A DNA stretch of 64,000 nt from Actinobacteria bacterium UBA2286 (GTDB taxonomy: Bacteria; Actinomycetota; Coriobacteriia; Anaerosomatales; Anaerosomataceae). Below, one piece after another: positions 6,785-14,922 of this stretch (positions within the stretch are counted from its first letter, which is position 1; the number at the start of each line of letters is the position of its first letter). The notes under the pieces were generated by a model. It searched no databases. It was not told the origin of the DNA and saw nothing but the letters and a program-made list of their open reading frames with translations. A program made the translations under genes and the position numbers. The stretch lies in assembly GCA_002345925.1 (NCBI GenBank), contig DDWM01000049.1:1-64000 (forward strand), read 5' to 3'.

Positions 6785-8332
6785 GTGAGGAAGATGATTC
6801 ACACTTTAGGCAAAGTGATTCGCCGAGATGACGGTATGTCGATCCTTGAGATCATGATTGCGGCCGTCGTTCTGTTCATCATCCTGACTGGCGTTCTCGG
6901 CCTGGTAGGCACGACCACACTGATGGGCGTCGACGCCAAGCAGCGCAATGTCATGGTGAACGCGCTCAACGCGTATGTTGAGCGGGTTCAGTCGCTACCG
7001 TTCGCCTCCGTGGCGCTTACATCTGGCGGCGGCGCGCTAGCTTCTGTGGAGACGACCACGGTCGGGGAGTTCACTGTTACCATCCGGCCAACCGTGGTCG
7101 CTGGATCCAACGATGCGCTGAAGAGCCTAACCGTGGTCATCGAAGTCACGGCTCCCAATAGCCGGAGCTCGTCCTTCACGACTACGGTACCTATACGTGA
7201 CCGGGCTCAGTTCCTCACGCAGGCCAATCGAACGCCTGAGACCGACCCGACCATCGCTTTCAACGATGCATTCACGCCAGCTCAGGGCGCAGTTGTCTGG
7301 GGTACTTCATGTACTGGCGCAACCGGGGTGCTCAAGATTGCCGTAGATGCGACAGCTTCAGATGGCAGGCTTGTCAACGCTATCTCATTCTGGATTGACG
7401 ACAGCTACTACGCCAAGGACTCTGACGGTGCCATTGCGTCATGGAACCCTGCGACGCAGACATACAGCTCATCCAGCTTCGTGTGGAATACTCTTCAGAC
7501 AGAACAGGTGATACAGGGTGACGGATCGTATCTGGATGTTCCGATCATCGCCGACGGTATGCGCACGGTGGTTGCACGGGTAGAGGATGACGAACAGATC
7601 GCAGTATTCACGGTGCGGCAAATGCTCGTTGATAACTACGCTCCGGGCATACCTACAATCGATGGCACCACGACCGTCATCTCTGCGTCTTCCATCACCA
7701 ACACGTCGGCAACGCTCACGTGGCCGGTTGCGAACGACGGCACTACGCCTGCGGACCATTACCAGGTTCGGCTCTTCAAACAACCAAGCGTGGACACGCT
7801 TACAACAAGTCCTTTTGGGCGTTGGCCGGAAGTTACCGGGATTGGCACGCCGACCGAGAACTCGCTCGCACTCACGTCTCTCACAGCGTTCAGCCGTTAC
7901 TACCCGGCGGTGCGTGCGCTGAGCCCGCGCGATCTTGCGTCGGAGTACACTGCGGGTTCTCCCATATTTGTGACACGTCCGCTAATAACAGGGACGTACA
8001 ACATCACGAGCGAGAAGAAGACCGGCAAGTACTGGTTCACGATCACAAGCACGCTCTCGTGCACTCCTCCGACGTTTCCAACCTCGAGCATCACCTACAA
8101 GTGGTACCGCGATGGTGTGCAGGTGGGAACTGGTCAAACGCTCAGTGCGGATGAAATCGAGATTGGCCCATACGGCAACAATGATCCATGTGGTTTGATC
8201 AGCTACTACTGCGTTGCTTCCTATGTTCCTCAGGGCTTTGGCGGCGGGCCACTGCAGGTCACGTCAAACACTGTGCAAACGACTGCTACCGACGATATCT
8301 CGACAACATCGTATGGCGCAGGGACGTGGTAG
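6785..8332 (+). CDS. Large minor pilin (PilV-like) with FnIII and Ig-like domains
   Basis: 515 residues. The N terminus is a prepilin: basic leader ending DDG (cleavage after Gly17), then MSILEIMIAAVVLFIIL with Glu at mature position 5. This is followed by a pilin-type region (about 45-140), a middle domain, a fibronectin type III-like domain (about 300-400, with NTSATLTWPVANDG and a YYPAVRALSP strand) and a C-terminal Ig-like domain (about 405-510, TYKWYRDGVQVG, with cysteines that could pair). Minor pilins are usually 150-200 residues, so this is a modular, probably tip-exposed adhesin-like subunit. Start GTG 6785; ATG 6794 is an alternative. It is followed after 2 bp by the next minor pilin, so the two are likely translated together. 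Domain names are from visible patterns, not a search. Confidence 0.8.
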   Translation: MRKMIHTLGKVIRRDDGMSILEIMIAAVVLFIILTGVLGLVGTTTLMGVDAKQRNVMVNALNAYVERVQSLPFASVALTSGGGALASVETTTVGEFTVTIRPTVVAGSNDALKSLTVVIEVTAPNSRSSSFTTTVPIRDRAQFLTQANRTPETDPTIAFNDAFTPAQGAVVWGTSCTGATGVLKIAVDATASDGRLVNAISFWIDDSYYAKDSDGAIASWNPATQTYSSSSFVWNTLQTEQVIQGDGSYLDVPIIADGMRTVVARVEDDEQIAVFTVRQMLVDNYAPGIPTIDGTTTVISASSITNTSATLTWPVANDGTTPADHYQVRLFKQPSVDTLTTSPFGRWPEVTGIGTPTENSLALTSLTAFSRYYPAVRALSPRDLASEYTAGSPIFVTRPLITGTYNITSEKKTGKYWFTITSTLSCTPPTFPTSSITYKWYRDGVQVGTGQTLSADEIEIGPYGNNDPCGLISYYCVASYVPQGFGGGPLQVTSNTVQTTATDDISTTSYGAGTW

Positions 8333-8334
8333 GT

Positions 8335-8892
8335 ATGACCGCACAGACACGACATGACGAAGGATTCACGCTCACCGAGCTCATGGTGGTCTTGAGCCTG
8401 CTCACAGTCATCCTGGGTGTTGCGTATCTTGGATTTGATGTCGTGCGAAGCGGCAGCAATCTGAGCGACCGGATTGCCTACACCAGCCGCGAGGTGGGTT
8501 TCCCGCTCGACTTTATGGAGCGGGTGCTTATCCAGAACTACGGCTTCGACAACACGACTACCCCCACCAACTACAAGGTTACGGTGCTGACAGATCGCGA
8601 CAACAACGACCGCTCGGAGAAGTATATCTTCGAGGCCACCAGCGCCGGCACGCTACGAGTCTTGTCCCTGGAAGAGCCTCAGACTTCTTTCAAAACGTAC
8701 GTGCTCTCGACCAAAAACACTAATATTGCGCAGAGCAAGCCGCTCTTTCGGTACTACGACGCGAACCTTAATGAGATCACGAACATGAACAACGTCAGCA
8801 GCCTGGCTCGCAGCATGACGATGACCATCGTGACCACGTATGACGGACAGTCCTTTTCCGATACGCGGAGGGTCTACTTCCGCAATCGGTAA
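8335..8892 (+). CDS. Minor pilin (PilW/PulJ-like)
   Basis: 185 residues. Prepilin leader of 10 residues ending HDEG, cleavage before Phe11, then FTLTELMVVLSLLTVILG with Glu5. The remaining ~150 residues form a predicted globular domain rich in Thr/Asn/Tyr with no cysteines in the mature domain. ATG 8335 starts 2 bp after the stop of the large minor pilin; a longer open frame from 8188 only overlaps that gene in another frame. By position between PilV-like and PilX-like genes it should be part of the initiation/tip complex of the pilus (known role of minor pilins; specific role inferred). Confidence 0.85.
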   Translation: MTAQTRHDEGFTLTELMVVLSLLTVILGVAYLGFDVVRSGSNLSDRIAYTSREVGFPLDFMERVLIQNYGFDNTTTPTNYKVTVLTDRDNNDRSEKYIFEATSAGTLRVLSLEEPQTSFKTYVLSTKNTNIAQSKPLFRYYDANLNEITNMNNVSSLARSMTMTIVTTYDGQSFSDTRRVYFRNR

Positions 8893-8916
8893 GCGAAACA
8901 CCTGGAGGTGTGCTCG

Positions 8917-10503
8917 ATGAACGCGAAGATGCGCAGAATGCTCTCAGATGAGAGCGGCGTGGCGCTCATCACAGTCATTGGCGTGATGGTTGTCATCACG
9001 ATTCTCGCAATCGGATCGTTCGTGCTGGCACAGCAGACACTGCAAGAGTCGAAGAAGATTGAAGGTCAGACACAGGCGTTCAGATCAGCCAGCGGCGGTC
9101 TGGACGTAGTGCTCACGACGTTCTCCGATGAGTCGACCGCCACCGACTTCCCGGTGTCGGGTTCCACTCAGGATGGTTCGTACACGGTCACGCTCGAAGA
9201 TCTGGGCGGCAGTGAGTACCGACTCACATCCACCGGAACCGGCAAAGACGGCAGCACGGAGAGAGTGAAGCAGCAGTTCTACTACATGAACCTATGGAAG
9301 ATGAACTTCGCCGGAACCGGCCCTCAGTCACTTATCAGTGGATCTGGTGGACTTGCCGGTACCTCAAACATCATCGGTCCCTTCTACATGAAGGGTAACC
9401 TCCCAATCGCGAACAACATGTCGTGCCTCGAGGGACCGTTCTTCGTCAAGGGTGGCAACATAACTGTTGGGTCCAGCGGATCACTCGGGACGTCGAGCAA
9501 GTACGTCAAGGTGTACTGCGACGGCACCGGTAACCCCGCCGTTCCTCCGAATGGCGCGCAGGGCGGTGCTGGCGGGGTCTTTGTGACTTCGGTCTCGAAA
9601 TCAGTTCCCGATATCACGTTGCCTACAATCAACGATGAGATGATGCTCCAGTACGCATCGAAGGCACAGGCAGAGTCGGTAGACAACTTGCTCGGAACAC
9701 CAGACAAGAACCTGGGTGCCAATCTGGAGACCAGCAATGGTCAGGCGACCGACTACCGGATCATGAAGCCGCCTAGCACAACTACCTACACTCGCGCGAT
9801 GGCGCAGGTCACGCCGACGAACAGCAATTATAAGTTCATTGGTCGCTCCGATGGTGTCATCTCGGCGCGAGGTGCCGGTACAACGGCGCTCACTATCGGT
9901 GGAAGGACGTTCGGTGCGTGGGGCTCTTTGACCACCACAAACGGCGCTCCCGTGGTGCTTACGGCCGGTCCTACCGGTGCCGACTACACACTGGCAAACA
10001 CATACGACGATTTCGCCTACGACAATGTGAAGAAGATACTCTACATCTCAGGAACGGTCTTCGTGGACGGGCCGCTCACGATCGGTGAGAACATGACGTA
10101 CGTCGGCAACGGCAGCATCGTTGCAAACGGTCCGATCTACATCAACGGCACGCTCAAGCCATACGGTACCAACACCCAGGGCGAGCTCAACAAGTGGGCG
10201 CTCGGGCTCGTAACGCCAGTCGATATGTATGTGAACTTCAGCAGCAACAACAACTATGCAAACAAGACAGCCGATGAGATTCGAGCGGTCTCTCCTGACC
10301 TGGCCGGTGCGTTCTTCTGCCAGGGCACCGTGCACTTCGGCAACAACCCGCTCGTTCGCGGGTCGGTCATCGCAGGGAAGCTCGACTCCGGTGGCCCGAA
10401 CATGTGCCTGGTTACCAACCCGCTACTGCCGACCTACCTGCCGGACTCGCTTCCGGGTGTTGATAGAGGGCTTCTCATGCCAGGTTTGTGGACCCGCGGG
10501 TAG
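8917..10503 (+). CDS. PilX-like minor pilin with long repetitive beta-rich C-terminal domain
   Basis: 528 residues. The N terminus has a short leader ending ESG followed by a hydrophobic helix (VALITVIGVMVVITILAIG), as in PilX/GspK-type pilins, which like this one lack Glu5 (Thr is present instead). After a pilin-like segment (about 30-120) comes a long Gly/Asn/Thr-rich region with repeated short strand-turn units (for example ISGTVFVDGPLTIGENMTYV), suggesting a beta-solenoid. ATG 8917 has CTGGAGG at a proper distance; the GTG at 8908 would overlap that SD. It is last in the minor-pilin group. Large PilX proteins cap the tip complex in other systems; here that is inference. Confidence 0.8.
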   Translation: MNAKMRRMLSDESGVALITVIGVMVVITILAIGSFVLAQQTLQESKKIEGQTQAFRSASGGLDVVLTTFSDESTATDFPVSGSTQDGSYTVTLEDLGGSEYRLTSTGTGKDGSTERVKQQFYYMNLWKMNFAGTGPQSLISGSGGLAGTSNIIGPFYMKGNLPIANNMSCLEGPFFVKGGNITVGSSGSLGTSSKYVKVYCDGTGNPAVPPNGAQGGAGGVFVTSVSKSVPDITLPTINDEMMLQYASKAQAESVDNLLGTPDKNLGANLETSNGQATDYRIMKPPSTTTYTRAMAQVTPTNSNYKFIGRSDGVISARGAGTTALTIGGRTFGAWGSLTTTNGAPVVLTAGPTGADYTLANTYDDFAYDNVKKILYISGTVFVDGPLTIGENMTYVGNGSIVANGPIYINGTLKPYGTNTQGELNKWALGLVTPVDMYVNFSSNNNYANKTADEIRAVSPDLAGAFFCQGTVHFGNNPLVRGSVIAGKLDSGGPNMCLVTNPLLPTYLPDSLPGVDRGLLMPGLWTRG

Positions 10504-10571
10504 GCTTGTATTGACAAAGGGTGTATGAGTGCGGTTCGATGATACGAGATATATGCACGGTTCTCGCTCGT

Positions 10572-10602
10572 AGTACTTGCGGCAGGTACTCTGTGCTATC
10601 CT
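10572..10602 (+). promoter_or_regulatory. Candidate promoter with overlapping palindrome upstream of pilM
   Basis: An imperfect palindrome AGTACTTG-CGG-CAGGTACT (10572-10590) overlaps a TTGCGG (10577-10582), and an extended -10 (TGCTATCCT) ends at 10602. Spacing between the two hexamers is only 14, so the -10 may work mainly through its TGN extension. A separate TTGACA at 10511 has no good partner. The 173-bp gap suggests a new transcript for pilMNO. Confidence 0.4.
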
Positions 10603-10676
10603 TTGCCTGGGGGAACGTCGCATAGCCACAGCAATAGTCGCAGTCTAGTCGTGACAGGGATTGAAGGAGGACTCCT

Positions 10677-11798
10677 TTGGGCTCGCTCTCCTTCGGCAGC
10701 AGTTCGTCGACAGTTGGCCTGGATATAGGAACCGATCACGTGCGCGCCGTGCAGTTGCGGCCCGCAGGCGCTGGTTTTGCGCTTACGGGTTATGGCGCGG
10801 TCGAAGTGCCCATGGGTGCGGTGGTCGAAGGCGAAATCGTCGATATTGATGCCGTAACATCAGTTATACGTGAGGTATGGCGTCGCTCCGGTATGCGGGG
10901 TAAAGACGTTTCTATCGGTGTCTCCAACCAGAAGGTCATCGTTCGTCTGATTGACCTTCCATTCATGGAGCGCGCTGAGCTTATCGGTGCAATTCAGTAT
11001 CAGGCGCAGGACTACATCCCGATGGCTATCGAGGAGTCGATTCTCGACTTCCAGATCATCGGCGACTACATGACCCCGAGCGACGAGCACATGATGGAAG
11101 TGCTTCTCGTTGCTGCGCACAGGGACATGATCAGCTCGACGGTTGCTGCCGTTGAGGGTGCGGGGCTGAGACTCAGTCAGATCGATGTATCCTCGTTCGC
11201 GATCGTTCGGTCGCTCATGGGACCCCAGGGCATGTCTGATCTTGACGAGTCCGGGTTCGCGACTGGAATCGTCCACATCTCATCGGGAATCACGAACATC
11301 GCGGTCGTCGAAAAGGGCGTTCCGCGGTTCAATCGCATATCCTCTCTTGCGGGCAATCAGTTCACTCAGGCTGTGGCAAACGTGCTTAACCTGACGTTTG
11401 ACGAAGCCGAGCGCCTCAAGATTGCCGTGGGCCTGCCTGATATCGAGGGTGGTGCCCCTCAGTCTCCACCTGATGTTGACCCTGCAATGGCACCGATCGT
11501 CCAGGATTCACTGGAGCGTGAAGTCAACAAGTTCATCGCAGAGGTTCGGCGTTCGCTCGACTACTACCTGACCCAGACTTCGCAGGTCCGAACCATTCAG
11601 CGCATCCTTCTGACAGGAAGCGGTGCACAACTGAAGAACCTGGCCAGTTACCTCGAAAAGGGGCTGCAGGCTCAAGTGGTCATCGGAGATCCGCTGGCTC
11701 GGGTTCAGGTACCCGCCAACCTCCAACAGCAGGTGTTCGCCGACCGCATGGGTAGTGCCACCGCGATTGGTCTGGCGATGGGGGGGATTGAGCAATGA
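10677..11798 (+). CDS. pilM: Pilus assembly protein PilM (actin-like ATPase)
   Basis: Cytoplasmic actin/FtsA-fold ATPase that binds the N-terminal tail of PilN and anchors the alignment subcomplex. 373 residues; phosphate-1 motif VGLDIGTDHVRAVQL near the N terminus, a SHS2-like middle domain, and adenosine motif region ILLTGSGAQLKN near residue 320. TTG 10677 is the start, 6 bases after GAAGGAGG; no ATG/GTG fits better. It overlaps pilN by 4 bp (ATGA), meaning translational coupling. Length normal for the family. Confidence 0.93.
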   Translation: MGSLSFGSSSSTVGLDIGTDHVRAVQLRPAGAGFALTGYGAVEVPMGAVVEGEIVDIDAVTSVIREVWRRSGMRGKDVSIGVSNQKVIVRLIDLPFMERAELIGAIQYQAQDYIPMAIEESILDFQIIGDYMTPSDEHMMEVLLVAAHRDMISSTVAAVEGAGLRLSQIDVSSFAIVRSLMGPQGMSDLDESGFATGIVHISSGITNIAVVEKGVPRFNRISSLAGNQFTQAVANVLNLTFDEAERLKIAVGLPDIEGGAPQSPPDVDPAMAPIVQDSLEREVNKFIAEVRRSLDYYLTQTSQVRTIQRILLTGSGAQLKNLASYLEKGLQAQVVIGDPLARVQVPANLQQQVFADRMGSATAIGLAMGGIEQ

Positions 11799-12391
11799 TG
11801 AGAATCAACCTGCTACCCCCTGAGATCCTAGAGAAGCGTAAGAGCGAACGGCGACTCGTCTATGTCGTTCTGGTAGCGGTGTTAGTCGTGATCGTCCTTG
11901 CAGGCGTATACGGTTTCGCGAATCTGCAGCTGAGCGACAAGAACAAGCAGGTTACGATGCTTGAGCAGGAGCTGGCCGAGAAGCAGAATCAGGCGCAGTC
12001 GCTGGTCGTCTTCGAGCTGAATGCCGATGAGCTTGCGCGCCGCACGACGATCGCCCAGACCGCACTTGCATCTCGCATCAACTGGTCTCAGCTCTACGAC
12101 GAGCTCTCGCTCATCATGCCGTCTGACTTGTGGGTGACGGTTCTTGTGACCGATCAAACCTCCGGATTGCAGCTTGATGGCTTTGCGGTGGATAGCGAAA
12201 CCGACTCTCCCGATCTTGGGCACAAGTCAATCGCGAAGTTGCTCGTCCGGCTGGCTGATTTGGATCAGCTCCGTGACGTATGGCTGACCAACGCGGCCAA
12301 GACCACGTTGGGCGAAGATGCTGCGATTCAGTTCAGTGTCACCGCAGGCGTCGATGCGTCCATGTCCACGTCTTTGAGCGCCGGGAACTGA
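11795..12391 (+). CDS. pilN: Pilus assembly protein PilN
   Basis: Bitopic inner-membrane protein of the PilMNO alignment complex. 198 residues starting with the conserved PilM-binding tail INLLPPEI, then a single transmembrane helix (about 21-43), a short coiled coil (about 45-70) and a periplasm-facing alpha/beta domain. Start ATG 11795 overlaps the pilM stop; ATG 11798 is an equivalent alternative one codon later. In a monoderm there is no secretin to align to, so the complex probably acts only at the membrane platform (inference). Confidence 0.93.
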   Translation: MMRINLLPPEILEKRKSERRLVYVVLVAVLVVIVLAGVYGFANLQLSDKNKQVTMLEQELAEKQNQAQSLVVFELNADELARRTTIAQTALASRINWSQLYDELSLIMPSDLWVTVLVTDQTSGLQLDGFAVDSETDSPDLGHKSIAKLLVRLADLDQLRDVWLTNAAKTTLGEDAAIQFSVTAGVDASMSTSLSAGN

Positions 12392-12400
12392 GGTGGCAAG

Positions 12401-13045
12401 ATGAATCGAGTCTCAGCGCAGACACAGATGATTATCGCCGGCGTGGTCGTCGTATTGATCGTTGTCGCCGCACTCTTCCTCGGCATTTTGCCGACGTTTG
12501 AGAAGGCAAGCTTGGCCGACACCCGGATCAATGAGCTGACTGGCAGCATCCAGACCGAGCAAACAGTCGTGGATCGTCGTCTGAGCTTCAAAGCCCAGTC
12601 TGCACAGACTGAGGTTGAGATGATCAGAGTTGCTGGTGAAGTTCCAGAGGCTCCTGATCTGCCTTCGCTCATCATCAACTTGCAGGACACTGCCAACGAC
12701 GCAGGCCTTGAGTTCGCGCAAATCAGTCCGGAGTCGCCGAGTGCGATTGTCGGTGTCGATGGAGTGCCGGTCGGTTACAGCTCGATTCCGGTCAGCATCA
12801 AAGTCCAAGGCAAGTGGGCAGACGTGATCGAGTATGTTCGTCTACTCGGCAAATACACGCGCGGTGTTCGAATCACGACCGCGACGATGACTTATGTGAG
12901 CGCAACTGAAGACGTAGATGCGTATGTTGAAGCGAACATCAAGCTTGAGGTCTACACGATGTCCGTTGTCAACGTGAGCCAATCTGTCCCCGCCGTTCCG
13001 TCTGCACCGGCCACGCCGTCTGCAGACGCGCAGCCCTCGCAGTAG
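12401..13045 (+). CDS. pilO: Pilus assembly protein PilO
   Basis: 214 residues with one N-terminal membrane helix (about 10-30), a coiled-coil stretch (about 38-75) and a ferredoxin-like domain ending with a low-complexity Pro/Ala/Ser tail. This architecture and its place directly after pilN (9-bp gap) identify PilO, the heterodimer partner of PilN. ATG 12401 follows GAGGTGG. The Pro/Ala-rich tail (about 195-214) is an addition of unknown meaning. Confidence 0.9.
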   Translation: MNRVSAQTQMIIAGVVVVLIVVAALFLGILPTFEKASLADTRINELTGSIQTEQTVVDRRLSFKAQSAQTEVEMIRVAGEVPEAPDLPSLIINLQDTANDAGLEFAQISPESPSAIVGVDGVPVGYSSIPVSIKVQGKWADVIEYVRLLGKYTRGVRITTATMTYVSATEDVDAYVEANIKLEVYTMSVVNVSQSVPAVPSAPATPSADAQPSQ

Positions 13046-13063
13046 CCGACGGAAGGGATCGCC

Positions 13064-13663
13064 GTGTCCGAAGATTTTGCAGTTCCTGGGACCGAGCAGC
13101 CTCCTGTGGTGGCCGCTGAAGTGTCCTCGGCAAAGAAGACCAATGCGGGACTACTCGTCGCACTTGGGGCAGTGGCCGTACTTGCGATTATCGCAGCGGT
13201 TGTTGTTCTGCTTGTGCTGCCCATGTTCAAGGTTGTGAACGAGGTAGAGGTGCGGGTGCCCGAGCAGGGTGCTCCGGAGGCTTCGGTCGTCGCTTCTGAG
13301 GCGGTCGAGTCCACCGAGGCTGCGGACAAGATCACCAATGATGAGGTGTTCACATTCCGCAACATCTTCGAGCCGCTGCTCGGGGTAGTTGCTGTTGGAA
13401 CAACCGCTGCCACTGAAAGCACAACCGGTACGGTCGAGATTTCTGAGTATGCTACCGGTACTTTGTACTTGATCGCAATCGGTACCGAGAACAATGAGCA
13501 GTATGCGAACTTCATCTGGAATGGCCAGGAGTATCTGCTCGTTGAGGGTGACGTCATCGATGGCACGCCCTGGAAAGTACTCGACATACGGACGAGTGAT
13601 GTCGTGATGCTTTACGGCGACCAGCAGGTGGTTCTTTCGGTCGGCCAGGGTATCAGCAAGTAG
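13064..13663 (+). CDS. PilP-like single-pass membrane protein at the end of the pil operon
   Basis: 199 residues. A Pro/Glu-rich cytoplasmic tail (1-25), one membrane helix (about 28-54), an Ala/Glu/Ser linker, then a small all-beta domain (about 140-199) with YLLVEGDVIDGTPW and VVLSVGQG, the kind of strand pattern found in PilP/GspC homology-region domains. No lipobox, so it is not a classical PilP lipoprotein; a fused helix instead of a lipid anchor suits a monoderm. GTG 13064 after GGAAGGGA. Last gene before a terminator hairpin. The PilP link is by context and weak domain resemblance. Confidence 0.7.
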   Translation: MSEDFAVPGTEQPPVVAAEVSSAKKTNAGLLVALGAVAVLAIIAAVVVLLVLPMFKVVNEVEVRVPEQGAPEASVVASEAVESTEAADKITNDEVFTFRNIFEPLLGVVAVGTTAATESTTGTVEISEYATGTLYLIAIGTENNEQYANFIWNGQEYLLVEGDVIDGTPWKVLDIRTSDVVMLYGDQQVVLSVGQGISK

Positions 13664-13705
13664 TCGTTTGCCCGGGTCCCCGCCCGGTACGAGATTTCCG
13701 TAGAG

Positions 13706-13724
13706 ACGCCGCTTAGCGCGGCGT
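13706..13724 (+). terminator. Terminator-like hairpin after the pil operon
   Basis: ACGCCGC (13706-13712) pairs with GCGGCGT (13718-13724) over a 5-base loop, followed by TTTCGCGTT. Short T-rich tail only, but it lies exactly between the pil genes and aroC. Confidence 0.55.
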
Positions 13725-13735
13725 TTCGCGTTCCT

Positions 13736-13743
13736 GCTAGAAT
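13736..13743 (+). promoter_or_regulatory. Candidate extended -10 for the shikimate operon
   Basis: TGCTAGAAT (13735-13743) is an extended -10 element 27 bp before the aroC start; no convincing -35. It follows the pil-operon terminator, where a new promoter is expected. Confidence 0.4.
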
Positions 13744-13770
13744 CTCAACATCCGATCGAGAGGCCGCACG

Positions 13771-14922
13771 ATGCGCTACACGACCGCCGGGGAATCACAT
13801 GGACGAGCACTGGTAGCGATTGTTGCCGACGTTCCTGCAGGAATCCTCTTGGATGCCGCCCTAATCGACGCTGATCTTTCCAGACGTCAAGGCGGCTATG
13901 GTCGCGGCGGCCGCATGAAGATAGAGACCGACCGGGCGACTATCCTCTCTGGTGTGCGTTTTGGTCGCACCATAGGCACGCCTGTCGCTTTGACAATCGG
14001 CAATCGCGACTGGGACAACTGGACCGACGTCATGTCTGTATGGGGTGACCCTGTTGAGGCGGGGCGGGTAACGGCTCCTCGCCCGGGACACGCCGACCTT
14101 GCCGGTATTCAGAAGATCGGCTCTCGGGATGTCCGAGATATCCTTGAGCGCGCCAGTGCGCGTGAGACCGCGGCAAGGGTCGCTGCGGGGGCACTTGGTA
14201 AGGCTCTTTTGGCCGAGCTCGGGGTCTCGGTCTCTTCGTACGTCTCGCGTATCGGTGATGCAGCTCTTGATCCTGCGTTTGATGCAGGTCAGCTGGATAT
14301 GGCCTCCGTTGAGGCGAGCGACGTGCGCTGCCCGGATGAGGCCGTCGCTTCTAAGATGCGCGCTGCGATTGATAACGCGCGGGACGCCGGAGAGAGCCTT
14401 GGCGGCGTCTTCGTTGTGACTGTCAGTGGTCTTGTACCGGGGCTTGGAAGCTATGCTCAGGCTGAGCGTCGGCTGGATGCTCGGATCGGCGCGGCTGTTC
14501 TCTCAATACCCGCTATCAAGGGCGTGGAGTTTGGAGACGGTTTCGCGCTTGCAGCAACGCCAGGTTCTCTCGCTCACGATGCGATTCGTTACGAGGCTGG
14601 CCTCGGCTACATCCGTGACACGAACCATGCTGGCGGTCTTGAGGGCGGCATGACGAACGGGGAAACGCTCGTTGTTCGTGCCGCGATGAAGCCCATACCC
14701 ACACTCATGACTCCGCTGGCAAGCGTCGATATCGACTCTCATGATGCGGTCGATGCGTCGCGCGAGCGCTCCGATGTGTGTGCTGTGCCCGCCGCGGCCG
14801 TCGTTGCTGAAGCTGAAGTTGCACTTGTTCTGGCGACTGCATATATGGAGAAGTTCGGCGGAGACGCTCTCTCGGACATGAAGGTCGCACTTGCTGCCTA
14901 TGTTGATCGGCTGTCCAAGTGA
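13771..14922 (+). CDS. aroC: Chorismate synthase
   Basis: Last shikimate-pathway enzyme: converts 5-enolpyruvylshikimate 3-phosphate to chorismate using reduced FMN. 383 residues. Signature segments are present: GESHGRALVAIV at the N terminus, RRQGGYGRGGRMKIE, and RPGHADLAGIQK; RASARETAARVAAGA follows. ATG 13771. Overlaps the next gene by 4 bp (GTGA). The operon aroC-aroKB-aroQ carries four pathway activities; aroA, aroE and aroF/G are not in the window. Confidence 0.97.
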   Translation: MRYTTAGESHGRALVAIVADVPAGILLDAALIDADLSRRQGGYGRGGRMKIETDRATILSGVRFGRTIGTPVALTIGNRDWDNWTDVMSVWGDPVEAGRVTAPRPGHADLAGIQKIGSRDVRDILERASARETAARVAAGALGKALLAELGVSVSSYVSRIGDAALDPAFDAGQLDMASVEASDVRCPDEAVASKMRAAIDNARDAGESLGGVFVVTVSGLVPGLGSYAQAERRLDARIGAAVLSIPAIKGVEFGDGFALAATPGSLAHDAIRYEAGLGYIRDTNHAGGLEGGMTNGETLVVRAAMKPIPTLMTPLASVDIDSHDAVDASRERSDVCAVPAAAVVAEAEVALVLATAYMEKFGGDALSDMKVALAAYVDRLSK

